Shown here piece by piece: positions 25,672 to 32,126 of a DNA stretch of 37,264 nucleotides. The stretch covers positions 1 through 37,264 of the forward strand of contig JAJQEM010000157.1 in NCBI GenBank assembly GCA_021201635.1, in the 5' to 3' direction. How positions within the stretch are numbered: position 1 is the first letter of the stretch; every line of letters starts with the position of its first letter. The stretch is from Clostridiales bacterium. Its GTDB lineage: Bacteria; Bacillota; Clostridia; Oscillospirales; Oscillospiraceae. Position numbers and translations under genes: made by a program. Under the pieces are notes generated by a model, which was not told the origin of the DNA, made no database searches, and saw only the letters and a list, made by a program, of their open reading frames with translations.

Positions 25672-26007
25672 ATGAGCTGTCTGTTTTGTTCCATCGTCAA
25701 CGGGGACATCCCCTCCAACAAGGTGTATGAGGACGAGCTGGCCTATGCCTTTTACGACATCGACCCCCAGGCCCCGGTACACTTCCTGGTCATCCCTAAA
25801 GAGCACATCCTCTCCGCCGGGGCGGTGACTCCGGAAAACTCCGCAGTGGTGGCCCACTGCTTTGAGGTCATCGCTCAGGTGACAAAGGAGCTGGGCATCA
25901 CCGATTTTCGGGTGGTCTCCAACTGTGGCCTCCAGGCGGGGCAGTCGGTGCCCCACCTCCACTTCCACGTGCTGGCAGGCCGGGATATGACCTGGCCGCC
26001 GGGCTGA
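25672..26007 (+). CDS. HIT-family nucleotide hydrolase (HinT-like)
   Basis: The 111-residue product belongs to the histidine-triad family, which hydrolyses nucleoside phosphoramidates and related nucleotides. The triad is complete in VPHLHFHVLAG (His95, His97, His99). The N-terminal CLFCSIVNGDIPS carries the CxxC pair seen in zinc-binding HIT proteins, and the length is typical. A clear AAAGGAG site precedes the ATG. It is 32 bases after the kinase gene. HinT homologues can hydrolyse aminoacyl-adenylates, so linkage with an aminoacyl-tRNA synthetase is suggestive but not proof of a shared pathway. Confidence 0.95.
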   Translation: MSCLFCSIVNGDIPSNKVYEDELAYAFYDIDPQAPVHFLVIPKEHILSAGAVTPENSAVVAHCFEVIAQVTKELGITDFRVVSNCGLQAGQSVPHLHFHVLAGRDMTWPPG

Positions 26008-26222
26008 CGCATCCAGAGCGGCAGGCATGGCCGCCGGTCCCCTCCAATGGGGGAGGGCGGGCACTGTCGCCGCAGCCAACGGACATTCAGGGCTTCGCTG
26101 CACGAATCGGCGAGAGGGTCTGGCGGGACATTTGCGCCAGCAGCGCCTGCCGATTTATGGAGGGAAGCCCTTGCTTTTTTCCCCGAATGAAATCATAATA
26201 GGGGGAAAGAGGAGGACTTGCC
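26008..26222. other. Intergenic region with hairpins, no gene
   Basis: The stretch holds GC-rich inverted repeats, for example a CCCCTCC/GGGGAGG hairpin near 26040-26059. A CGAATCGGCGAGAG segment near 26104 recalls the ends of the dispersed repeats. It does not carry the 53-bp core. The right end has the promoter described separately. Confidence 0.45.
26171..26199 (+). promoter_or_regulatory. Possible promoter of the metallopeptidase-pdxT-like pair
   Basis: TTGCTT (26171-26176), 17 bases and CATAAT (26194-26199). The -35 match is weak, but spacing and -10 are good. AGAGGAGG follows as ribosome site. Confidence 0.5.
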
Positions 26223-26765
26223 ATGTATCCCTATCAGATCGTCCGCTCCCGGCGGAAAACCGTCTCTCTGGAGATCCGCCCGGACTGCTCCGTCCTCGTC
26301 CGTGCGCCCCTGAGGATGCGGGAGGCGGACATCCGGGACTTCGTCCTCCGCCACCAGGACTGGCTGGACCGGCATATGCCCCAGGTGCAGGCCCGCCAGC
26401 GTCCGGAGCCCACCCGGGAGCAGGCCGAGGCCCTGATTCAGCGGGCCAGGGACATCCTCCCCGGCAAGGTGGCCCACTATGCCGACATCATGGGGGTAAC
26501 CCCCACCGGCATCACTGTCACCGGGGCCAGAACCCGGTTTGGCTCCTGCTCCCCGAAAAACCGGCTCTGCTTCTCCTGGCGGCTGATGGCCTACCCGGAG
26601 GCCGCCATCGACTACGTGGTCGTCCACGAGCTGGCCCACATCCGCCACAGGAACCACAGCCCCGCCTTTCACGGGTTCGTGGCCTCTGTCCTCCCCGACC
26701 ATCTGGAGCGTCGGAAGCTACTGAAACAGTCGCCGGACTTCTCCCCATTTTCCCCAAAGGAGTGA
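26223..26765 (+). CDS. YgjP-type metallopeptidase-domain protein (M48-like)
   Basis: The 180-residue cytosolic protein has the YgjP/DUF45 plan. An N-terminal beta-rich part (RSRRKTVSLEIRPDCSVLV) is followed by a zincin motif VVVHELAHIRHRNHSPAFH with His135, Glu136, His139 and a third ligand candidate at His150. RFGSCSPKNRL at about 105-115 is the usual conserved block before the motif. Biological substrates of this family are poorly known. It starts behind AGAGGAGGACTTG and is followed six bases later by the PdxT-like gene, so the two are co-transcribed. Confidence 0.9.
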   Translation: MYPYQIVRSRRKTVSLEIRPDCSVLVRAPLRMREADIRDFVLRHQDWLDRHMPQVQARQRPEPTREQAEALIQRARDILPGKVAHYADIMGVTPTGITVTGARTRFGSCSPKNRLCFSWRLMAYPEAAIDYVVVHELAHIRHRNHSPAFHGFVASVLPDHLERRKLLKQSPDFSPFSPKE

Positions 26766-26771
26766 GCAACC

Positions 26772-27356
26772 ATGATTATCGCAGTCTCTGCCGTCCAGGG
26801 CACTTTCCTGGAGCACCAGAATCTCCTGACCCGTATCGGCGTGGAGTCCTTCCCACTCCGGGAGCAGGCAGACCTGGAGCGGCCCTTTGACGGGCTCATC
26901 CTCCCCGGGGGCGACTGCGACAAGCAGAGCAGGATCCTCCGGCAGCGGGGGCTGATGGAGCCCATCCGGGAGCGCATCAGCCAGGGGATGCCGGTGCTGG
27001 GCACCTGCTCCGGCATGATCCTCCTGGCCCGGCAGGTGGAGAACAGCAAAGCCCCCTATTATCTGGGCACCATGCCCATCACCGTCCGCCGCCGTCAGCT
27101 GCCCTCCTTCCAGGTGAACGGTGCCTTTGCCGCCATCCGGAGCATCCCCATGCGGTTCCTCAACGCCCCGGTGGTCACGGAGATGGACGACGAGGTGGAG
27201 ATTCTCTCCCTGACCCGGGGAGAGGTCACTGCCGCCCGGTACGAGAACCAGCTGGTCACCTCTTTCCACCCGGAGATGACCACCGACCCCTCCGTCCACC
27301 ACTACTTCAAGATCATGGTGGACCAGTCCATCAAGCGCCGGGAGCGGGGGGAGTGA
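26772..27356 (+). CDS. PdxT-like class I glutamine amidotransferase, active-site loop altered
   Basis: The 194-residue product resembles PdxT, which takes ammonia from glutamine and passes it to PdxS for pyridoxal 5'-phosphate synthesis. The triad is retained: Cys79 in GTCSGMILL, and His166 and Glu168 in SFHPEM. Two normally strict PdxT features differ. The GGES motif reads GGDC (46-49). The RNAYGRQ loop appears cut to TVRRRQLPSFQ (104-114), as if four residues were deleted. Both surround the glutaminase site and the PdxS contact. No pdxS gene lies nearby. It may be a degenerate or repurposed paralogue, so I give no gene symbol. Confidence 0.78.
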   Translation: MIIAVSAVQGTFLEHQNLLTRIGVESFPLREQADLERPFDGLILPGGDCDKQSRILRQRGLMEPIRERISQGMPVLGTCSGMILLARQVENSKAPYYLGTMPITVRRRQLPSFQVNGAFAAIRSIPMRFLNAPVVTEMDDEVEILSLTRGEVTAARYENQLVTSFHPEMTTDPSVHHYFKIMVDQSIKRRERGE

Positions 27357-27470
27357 GTGCGGCCCCTTGGCTCCCTCTCCGAGGGAGCTGGCTGCCCGGA
27401 GGGCAGACTGAGGGAGTGCGGCAGGGGCTATCGAAACGCTGAAAACCTTCGGCGAATTCGTACCGACTTC
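27357..27470. repeat. Dispersed palindromic repeat, variant copy
   Basis: Immediately after the pdxT-like stop lies a chain of hairpins: GGCTCCCTC/GAGGGAGC, then CTGCCC/GGGCAG, ending GAGGGAGTGCGG. It continues with GGGGCTATCGAAACGCTGAA and CGGCGAATTCG, closely resembling the tail of the copy at 101-145. The hairpin module differs from the 53-bp core, so this is a relative with a different inside. It may also help terminate the upstream transcript. Confidence 0.65.
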
Positions 27471-27498
27471 AAGCGAATCTCCCCTCGTCATTTCCCCG

Positions 27499-27527
27499 TT
27501 TACTTTCCCTCCCAAATATGATATAAC
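27499..27527 (+). promoter_or_regulatory. Promoter of the flavodiiron gene
   Basis: TTTACT (27499-27504), 17 bases and TATAAC (27522-27527). Transcription would start near 27534; AGGAGG follows at about 27553. Confidence 0.6.
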
Positions 27528-27566
27528 TTTGTCAATCAAAAACCGTTTCATCAGGAGGTATGAGCC

Positions 27567-28730
27567 ATGTCTGTTCCCAGTGTCTCCTCCGCTGTCCGTT
27601 ATATCGGCTGCGACGATAAGACCATCGACCTGTTTGAGAGCCAATACCTTGTCCCCAACGGCATCAGCTACAATTCCTACGTCATTCTGGACGAGAAAAT
27701 CGCCATTATGGACACCGCCGACCGCCGGGTGACTGAGCAATGGCTGGCCAATCTGGACGCCGCCCTGGAGGGCCGCACCCCGGACTATCTGGTGGTGCAT
27801 CATCTGGAGCCGGACCACGCCGCCAACATCCAGCGGGTCTGCGAGCGGTATCCCGATCTTCGCATTGTCGCCTCTGCCAAGGCGGTGAGCATGCTGCCCC
27901 AGTTCTTCACCCTGGACCTGACCGACCGGGTCATCCCCGTCAAGGAGGGAGACACCCTCTCCCTGGGCAGCCACGTCCTCACCTTCGTCATGGCCCCCAT
28001 GGTCCACTGGCCGGAGGTCGTGGTCAGCTACGAGTCCAGCGAAAAGGCCCTGTTCTCCGCCGACGCCTTCGGCAAGTTCGGCACTCTGGACACGGAGGAG
28101 GACTGGGACTGTGAGGCCCGGCGGTACTACTTCAACATCGTGGGCAAGTACGGCGCACCCGTCCAGACCCTGCTGAAAAAGGCCGCCAAGCTGGACATCC
28201 AGACCATCTATCCCCTCCACGGCCCCATCCTCACCGAAAACCTGGGCCACTACCTGGAGAAATATCAGATCTGGTCCAGCTACCAGCCGGAGGACGAGGG
28301 CGTCACCATTGCCTATGCCTCCATCCACGGCAACACCGCCCAGGTAGCCAAACGGCTGGCGGAGATTCTCACCGCCAAGGGGGCCAAAAAGGTGAGCCTG
28401 TTCGACCTGAGCCGTGACGACAAGGCGGAGGCGGTGGAGGACGCCTTCCGCTACAGCCGTCTGGTGCTGGCCGCCGCCTCCTATGACGGCGGGGTGTTCC
28501 CGCCCATGGAGAGCTTCCTGTGCTCCCTCACCGCCAAGGCCTACCAGAACCGGAAGGTCGCCCTGGTGGAGAACGGCTCCTGGGCTCCCTCCGCCGGACG
28601 GGTGATGAAGGGCTATGTGGACAGGATGAAGAACATCACCCTCTGTCCCACCGTCGTCACCATCAGGTCCACCCTGAAGGACACCGACCTCCCCAAGCTG
28701 GAACAGCTGGCGGAGGAGATGCTGGCCTGA
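27567..28730 (+). CDS. fprA: Flavodiiron protein (FprA family)
   Basis: Flavodiiron proteins reduce oxygen to water or nitric oxide to nitrous oxide and protect anaerobes. The 387-residue protein has an N-terminal metallo-beta-lactamase-like di-iron domain with ligands in VHHLEPDHA (His79, Glu81, Asp83, His84), MVHWPE, FSADAFG and YPLHGP. A C-terminal flavodoxin domain follows, with the FMN loop YASIHGNTAQVA. Length matches a two-domain class A protein without extra rubredoxin or oxidoreductase modules, so electrons must come from a separate rubredoxin or similar partner. It is monocistronic, with its own promoter and terminator. Confidence 0.95.
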   Translation: MSVPSVSSAVRYIGCDDKTIDLFESQYLVPNGISYNSYVILDEKIAIMDTADRRVTEQWLANLDAALEGRTPDYLVVHHLEPDHAANIQRVCERYPDLRIVASAKAVSMLPQFFTLDLTDRVIPVKEGDTLSLGSHVLTFVMAPMVHWPEVVVSYESSEKALFSADAFGKFGTLDTEEDWDCEARRYYFNIVGKYGAPVQTLLKKAAKLDIQTIYPLHGPILTENLGHYLEKYQIWSSYQPEDEGVTIAYASIHGNTAQVAKRLAEILTAKGAKKVSLFDLSRDDKAEAVEDAFRYSRLVLAAASYDGGVFPPMESFLCSLTAKAYQNRKVALVENGSWAPSAGRVMKGYVDRMKNITLCPTVVTIRSTLKDTDLPKLEQLAEEMLA

Positions 28731-28747
28731 ACCTCATCACATTCTGC

Positions 28748-28782
28748 CCGCCGTCCTGTGTCACTCCGGGGCGGCGGTTTTT
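28748..28782 (+). terminator. Intrinsic terminator after fprA
   Basis: CCGCCG (28748-28753) pairs with CGGCGG (28772-28777) around an 18-base loop that can form a few more pairs, followed by TTTTT. Confidence 0.75.
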
Positions 28783-28785
28783 CGG

Positions 28786-29070
28786 TCATGTCCGCTCCCA
28801 GTTGTGTCGCCGGGGGCGTTCCTGGGGGATGGGCTCTCCCTCCACCAAAATCACGTCCGGGCCGAACCGCTTCACCTGCCCCCAGGGGACCAGTCGTATC
28901 TCCCGGCTGCCCAGCAGACCGAAAAAATACCACCGCTGTCCCGGCACCACCAGAGACAGGATGCGCCCGGTGTCCAGGTCAATGTTCAGGTCCCCCACAT
29001 ATCCGAACCGGCTCCCGTCGGTGACGGAAATGACCTCCTTGAACCGCAGCTCCTCCAGATTGCTCTCCAT
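28786..29070 (-). CDS. YlmC/YmxH-family PRC-barrel sporulation protein
   Basis: The 94-residue product starts at ATG 29070 on the minus strand behind GGGAGGCGGG. It has the PRC-barrel pattern of the YlmC/YmxH family: ELRFKEVISVTDGSRFGYVG, then GRILSLVVPG, and IRLVPWGQVKRFGPDVILV. Members are annotated as sporulation-associated in Firmicutes; a molecular role is not established. It is divergent from recQ, with 78 bases between the starts. Confidence 0.9.
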   Translation of the reverse strand: MESNLEELRFKEVISVTDGSRFGYVGDLNIDLDTGRILSLVVPGQRWYFFGLLGSREIRLVPWGQVKRFGPDVILVEGEPIPQERPRRHNWERT

Positions 29071-29148
29071 CGTCCCGCCTCCCTCTGGGAGACGGTATGC
29101 AGAGACGGGGATGTCCTATGCCCCCGCCCGTCAGAAAGGAACCACGCC

Positions 29149-30984
29149 ATGACGCCGGAACAGGCCCTCAAACAATATTTTGGCTATGACCGGTTCCGGC
29201 CCTACCAGGAGAAGGTGGTCCGGGCCATTCTCCGCCGCCGGGACGTGCTGGCGGTGATGCCCACCGGGGCGGGAAAGTCCGTCTGCTATCAGCTCCCCGC
29301 CGTCATGCTGGAGGGCGTCACCTTGGTCATCTCCCCCCTCATCTCCCTGATGCAGGATCAGGTTCAGGCCCTCATCCAGTCGGGCATCCGGGCGGCCTGG
29401 ATCAACAGCACCCTGACGCCCCGGCAGCAACAGCTGGCCCTGGAGCGGGCCGCCCAGGGGGCCTACCAGATCATCTACGTCGCCCCAGAGCGGCTGAGCC
29501 TGCCCGCCTTCCGGCGGTTTGCCCAGCAGATCCCCATCGCCCTGGTGACGGTGGACGAGGCCCACTGCATCTCCCAATGGGGCCACGACTTCCGCCCCAG
29601 CTATCTGGAGATCGCCGATTTCCTGGACTGTCTCCCCCAACGGCCCCCGGTGGCCGCCTTTACCGCCACCGCCACCCAGTCCGTCCGGGAGGACATTATC
29701 CGCTCCCTGGGGCTGCAAGACCCCCTCACCTTTGTCTCCGGCTTCGACCGGCCCAACCTGTATTTTGAAGTGCGGGAGTCCTCTCACCGGGACCAGGACG
29801 TGCTGGAGACCCTAGCCCGGTTCCCCGACCGCTCCGGCATCATCTACTGTCTTTCCCGGAAGAAGGTGGAGGAGCTGTGCCAGCTGCTCTGTGACAACGG
29901 CTATCACGCCACCCGGTACCACGCCGGGCTGGACCCTCAGGAGCGGAGGCAGAACCAGGAGGACTTTCTCTATGACCGGCGCACCGTCATGGTGGCCACC
30001 AACGCATTTGGCATGGGCATTGACAAGTCCAACGTGGGCATTGTCATCCACTGCGGCATGCCCGGCAGTCTGGAGAGCTACTACCAGGAGGCGGGCCGGG
30101 CCGGACGGGACGGCAGCCCCGCCCAGTGCATCCTGCTCTTTCAGCGCCGGGACATCGCCACCAACCGCTACTTCATCGAGCAGGGAGACGAGCGGGGCGA
30201 CCTCACCCCGGAACAGAGCCGGTTGCTCAAACAGCACGACCTCCAACGTCTCCAGCAGATGGTGCGCTACTGCTCCACCCCCGGCTGTCTCCGTCACGCC
30301 CTGCTCTCCTACTTTGGGGAGCAGTCCCCAGACCGGTGCGGCAACTGCTCCAACTGTCTGGGCGGACAGGCCCCGGAGGACGTGACCGCCGAGGGACGGC
30401 AGTTCGTCTACTGCGTGGCCCTTCTCTCCCGGGAGGGACGAGCCTTCGGCTCCAAGACCATCATCAACATTTTGCTGGGCACGGAGGACCCCTCCATCGA
30501 CTGGCTCCGGCCCCGGCGGCTGGACTGCTGGGGGGCGCTGGCGGGGACCTCCCCGGCCAGGCTCCGCCGGGTGGCCGCCGCACTGGAAGACCAGGGCTTT
30601 CTCCGTCGGACAGGAGGGGAGCGCCCGGTGCTGGAGCTGACCCGGCTGGCCCCGTCCCTGGTCTCCGGCAAGGCCCGGCTCACCATCAAGGCTCAGACCA
30701 CCAAAAAGGAGCGGCGTCAAATACAGGCCCAGGCCTCCGGCGGCCCGGACAGTCCCCTGTTTCCCGTCCTCCGTGAGGTGCGCACCCGTCTGGCCAAGGC
30801 GGAGTCCGTCCCCGCCTTTATCATTTTCAACGACGCCACCCTCCGGGAGCTGTGCCGGGTGCAGCCCCGAAACCGGGAGGAATTTCTCCAGGTCAAGGGA
30901 GTGGGGGCGAAAAAGGCGGAGCGGTACGCCGCCCCCTTTCTGGAGGCCATCCGCACCTATCAGGAACATCCCTCTAAGGAGTGA
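29149..30984 (+). CDS. recQ: ATP-dependent DNA helicase RecQ
   Basis: RecQ unwinds DNA 3'-5' in recombination and fork repair. The 611-residue product starts at ATG 29149 behind AGAAAGGA; the open frame runs further upstream, overlapping the divergent gene, without homology. Helicase motifs include Walker A (MPTGAGKSVCYQ, about 37-48), the DEAH box (DEAHCISQWGHDFRP, from 136) and motif VI (QEAGRAGRDG). A zinc-binding RQC segment is seen as CGNCSNCLG, and a C-terminal HRDC domain (FLQVKGVGAKKAERY) completes the standard RecQ. Its stop lies next to the Nudix start, so the two genes form an operon. Confidence 0.97.
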   Translation: MTPEQALKQYFGYDRFRPYQEKVVRAILRRRDVLAVMPTGAGKSVCYQLPAVMLEGVTLVISPLISLMQDQVQALIQSGIRAAWINSTLTPRQQQLALERAAQGAYQIIYVAPERLSLPAFRRFAQQIPIALVTVDEAHCISQWGHDFRPSYLEIADFLDCLPQRPPVAAFTATATQSVREDIIRSLGLQDPLTFVSGFDRPNLYFEVRESSHRDQDVLETLARFPDRSGIIYCLSRKKVEELCQLLCDNGYHATRYHAGLDPQERRQNQEDFLYDRRTVMVATNAFGMGIDKSNVGIVIHCGMPGSLESYYQEAGRAGRDGSPAQCILLFQRRDIATNRYFIEQGDERGDLTPEQSRLLKQHDLQRLQQMVRYCSTPGCLRHALLSYFGEQSPDRCGNCSNCLGGQAPEDVTAEGRQFVYCVALLSREGRAFGSKTIINILLGTEDPSIDWLRPRRLDCWGALAGTSPARLRRVAAALEDQGFLRRTGGERPVLELTRLAPSLVSGKARLTIKAQTTKKERRQIQAQASGGPDSPLFPVLREVRTRLAKAESVPAFIIFNDATLRELCRVQPRNREEFLQVKGVGAKKAERYAAPFLEAIRTYQEHPSKE

Positions 30985-30989
30985 GACAT

Positions 30990-31487
30990 ATGAAAAACAC
31001 CACCCTCTGCTACATCCAGCGGGAGGACGAATACCTGATGCTCCACCGCATCAAAAAGGCCCACGACCTGAACCATGACAAGTGGATCGGCGTGGGTGGC
31101 AAGTGCGAGGAGAACGAGAGCCCCGAGGAGTGTCTGCTCCGGGAGTGCTGGGAGGAGACGGGCCTGACCCTCACCGACTACCGCTACCGGGGACTAGTCA
31201 CCTTTGCCTCCGACGAGTGGGAGGGGGAGTATATGCACCTGTTCACCGCCGAGGGCTTCACCGGGACGGTAGGCCCCTGCAACGAGGGGGTGCTGGAGTG
31301 GATCGGCAAGGACGAGCTCCGGGCCCTCCCCATGTGGGAGGGGGACCACATCTTCCTCGACCTGCTGGAGGCGGAGGCCCCCTTCTTCTCCCTGAAGTTG
31401 GAATATCATGGGGACAGCCTGGCCTACGCCGCCCTGGAGGGCGAGGCCCTGGAGCTGCCCTATCAGGGGGAGTTCCGGCTGGGGTGA
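30990..31487 (+). CDS. Nudix hydrolase, MutT/8-oxo-dGTP type
   Basis: The 165-residue product has a complete Nudix box from Gly37 to Leu59: Gly37, Glu43, Arg51-Glu52, Glu55-Glu56 and Gly58. The start WIGVGGKCEENE and the following Val/Thr strands resemble 8-oxo-dGTP diphosphatases of the MutT group that purge oxidised nucleotides. Substrate is inferred from family resemblance only. I choose ATG 30990, eight bases after AAGGAG, over the GTG at 30981. Close coupling to recQ suggests a DNA-maintenance unit. Confidence 0.9.
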   Translation: MKNTTLCYIQREDEYLMLHRIKKAHDLNHDKWIGVGGKCEENESPEECLLRECWEETGLTLTDYRYRGLVTFASDEWEGEYMHLFTAEGFTGTVGPCNEGVLEWIGKDELRALPMWEGDHIFLDLLEAEAPFFSLKLEYHGDSLAYAALEGEALELPYQGEFRLG

Positions 31488-31536
31488 TGAGATAAAGAAC
31501 GGTACAGGCCAAATGCGGATTTTTTGAGACAGACTG

Positions 31537-31575
31537 TCGGGCGGGGAGCCATATGCGGCTCTCCGCCCGAATTTT
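31537..31575 (+). terminator. Intrinsic terminator after the Nudix gene
   Basis: TCGGGCGGGGAGCC (31537-31550) and GGCTCTCCGCCCGA (31557-31570) form 14 pairs around ATATGC, followed by ATTTTG. Confidence 0.85.
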
Positions 31576-31579
31576 GCGT

Positions 31580-31780
31580 CTATTGCACCCGCCTGGGCCG
31601 CAGACGTGCCCGCCATACCCGGTTTCCCCACAGCTCCCATTGGAGACAGCGCCAGTCCCAGCTGGGCTTGTCCAGCCTCCAGGCGGGGGACTGGAGAAAG
31701 TGTCCCCGGGGATGACGGGAGACGAAGGCGTCCAGCTCCTCCAGAGCGGCGGTATCGGCTGGGGTGAGCAGCTGTAGCAT
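31580..31780 (-). pseudogene. N-terminal fragment of a FemX/FemAB-type aminoacyltransferase gene
   Basis: The 66-residue frame reads like the N-terminus of FemAB-family enzymes that build peptidoglycan cross-bridges from lipid II: LTPADTAALEELDAFVSRHPRG and HFLQSPAW are typical. A normal protein has about 330-400 residues. Here the frame stops after about 58 matching residues, right where the Nudix terminator begins, and no later FemAB motif is seen in any frame. A GGAG ribosome site remains 11 bases before ATG 31780. I recognise it from the family pattern, not from a search, so the assignment is moderate. Confidence 0.55.
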
Positions 31781-31854
31781 GATGAATTCACTCCAGTTTT
31801 TGAGAATATTATTATTTTATCGACGAATTCGCCGGGGGATTTTCGCTTGACGGA

Positions 31855-32020
31855 GGTGCGTGCCGCACCCCTCAGTCGCCTTGCGGCGACAGCTCCCCTT
31901 TCAGGGGAGCCAGAGCTTGCGCAACCCTTTTACCTCCCCTGAAAGGGGAGGGGGACCGCCGTTAGGCGGTGGAGGGGTGCGGCACGCATTATCGATAAGT
32001 GAAACCTTTCGACGAATCCG
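31855..32020. repeat. Dispersed palindromic repeat, full copy
   Basis: The element is bounded by GTGCCGCACCCCTC (about 31859) and GAGGGGTGCGGCAC (about 31972), perfect inverted ends of 14 bases. Between them are hairpins CGCCTTGCGGCG, CTCCCCTTTCAGGGGAG, CTCCCCTGAAAGGGGAG and CCGCCGTTAGGCGG. Positions 31930-31982 are identical to 53-105. Flanks on both sides carry CGACGAAT(T/C)CG motifs (31821 and 32012). It encodes nothing and separates the FemX fragment from the ATPase terminator. Confidence 0.85.
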
Positions 32021-32071
32021 ATCCAACTCCCTCACACATACCTCCGCCCGGCATCGGGACGGCATCATTGC

Positions 32072-32107
32072 AAAAAATCCGCCCCCGCCATCTGCTGGCG
32101 GGGGCGG
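32072..32107 (-). terminator. Intrinsic terminator after the Ca2+ ATPase gene
   Basis: On the minus strand CCGCCCCCGCCA (32107-32096) pairs perfectly with TGGCGGGGGCGG (32090-32079), followed by ATTTTTT. Confidence 0.92.
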
Positions 32108-32126
32108 TGAGAGAACAGGGGAGGGG

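Noticed and set aside
26718-28328. 536-residue minus-strand frame opposite the pdxT-like and fprA genes
   Set aside because: It crosses two real genes and an intergenic repeat, with no recognisable domain.
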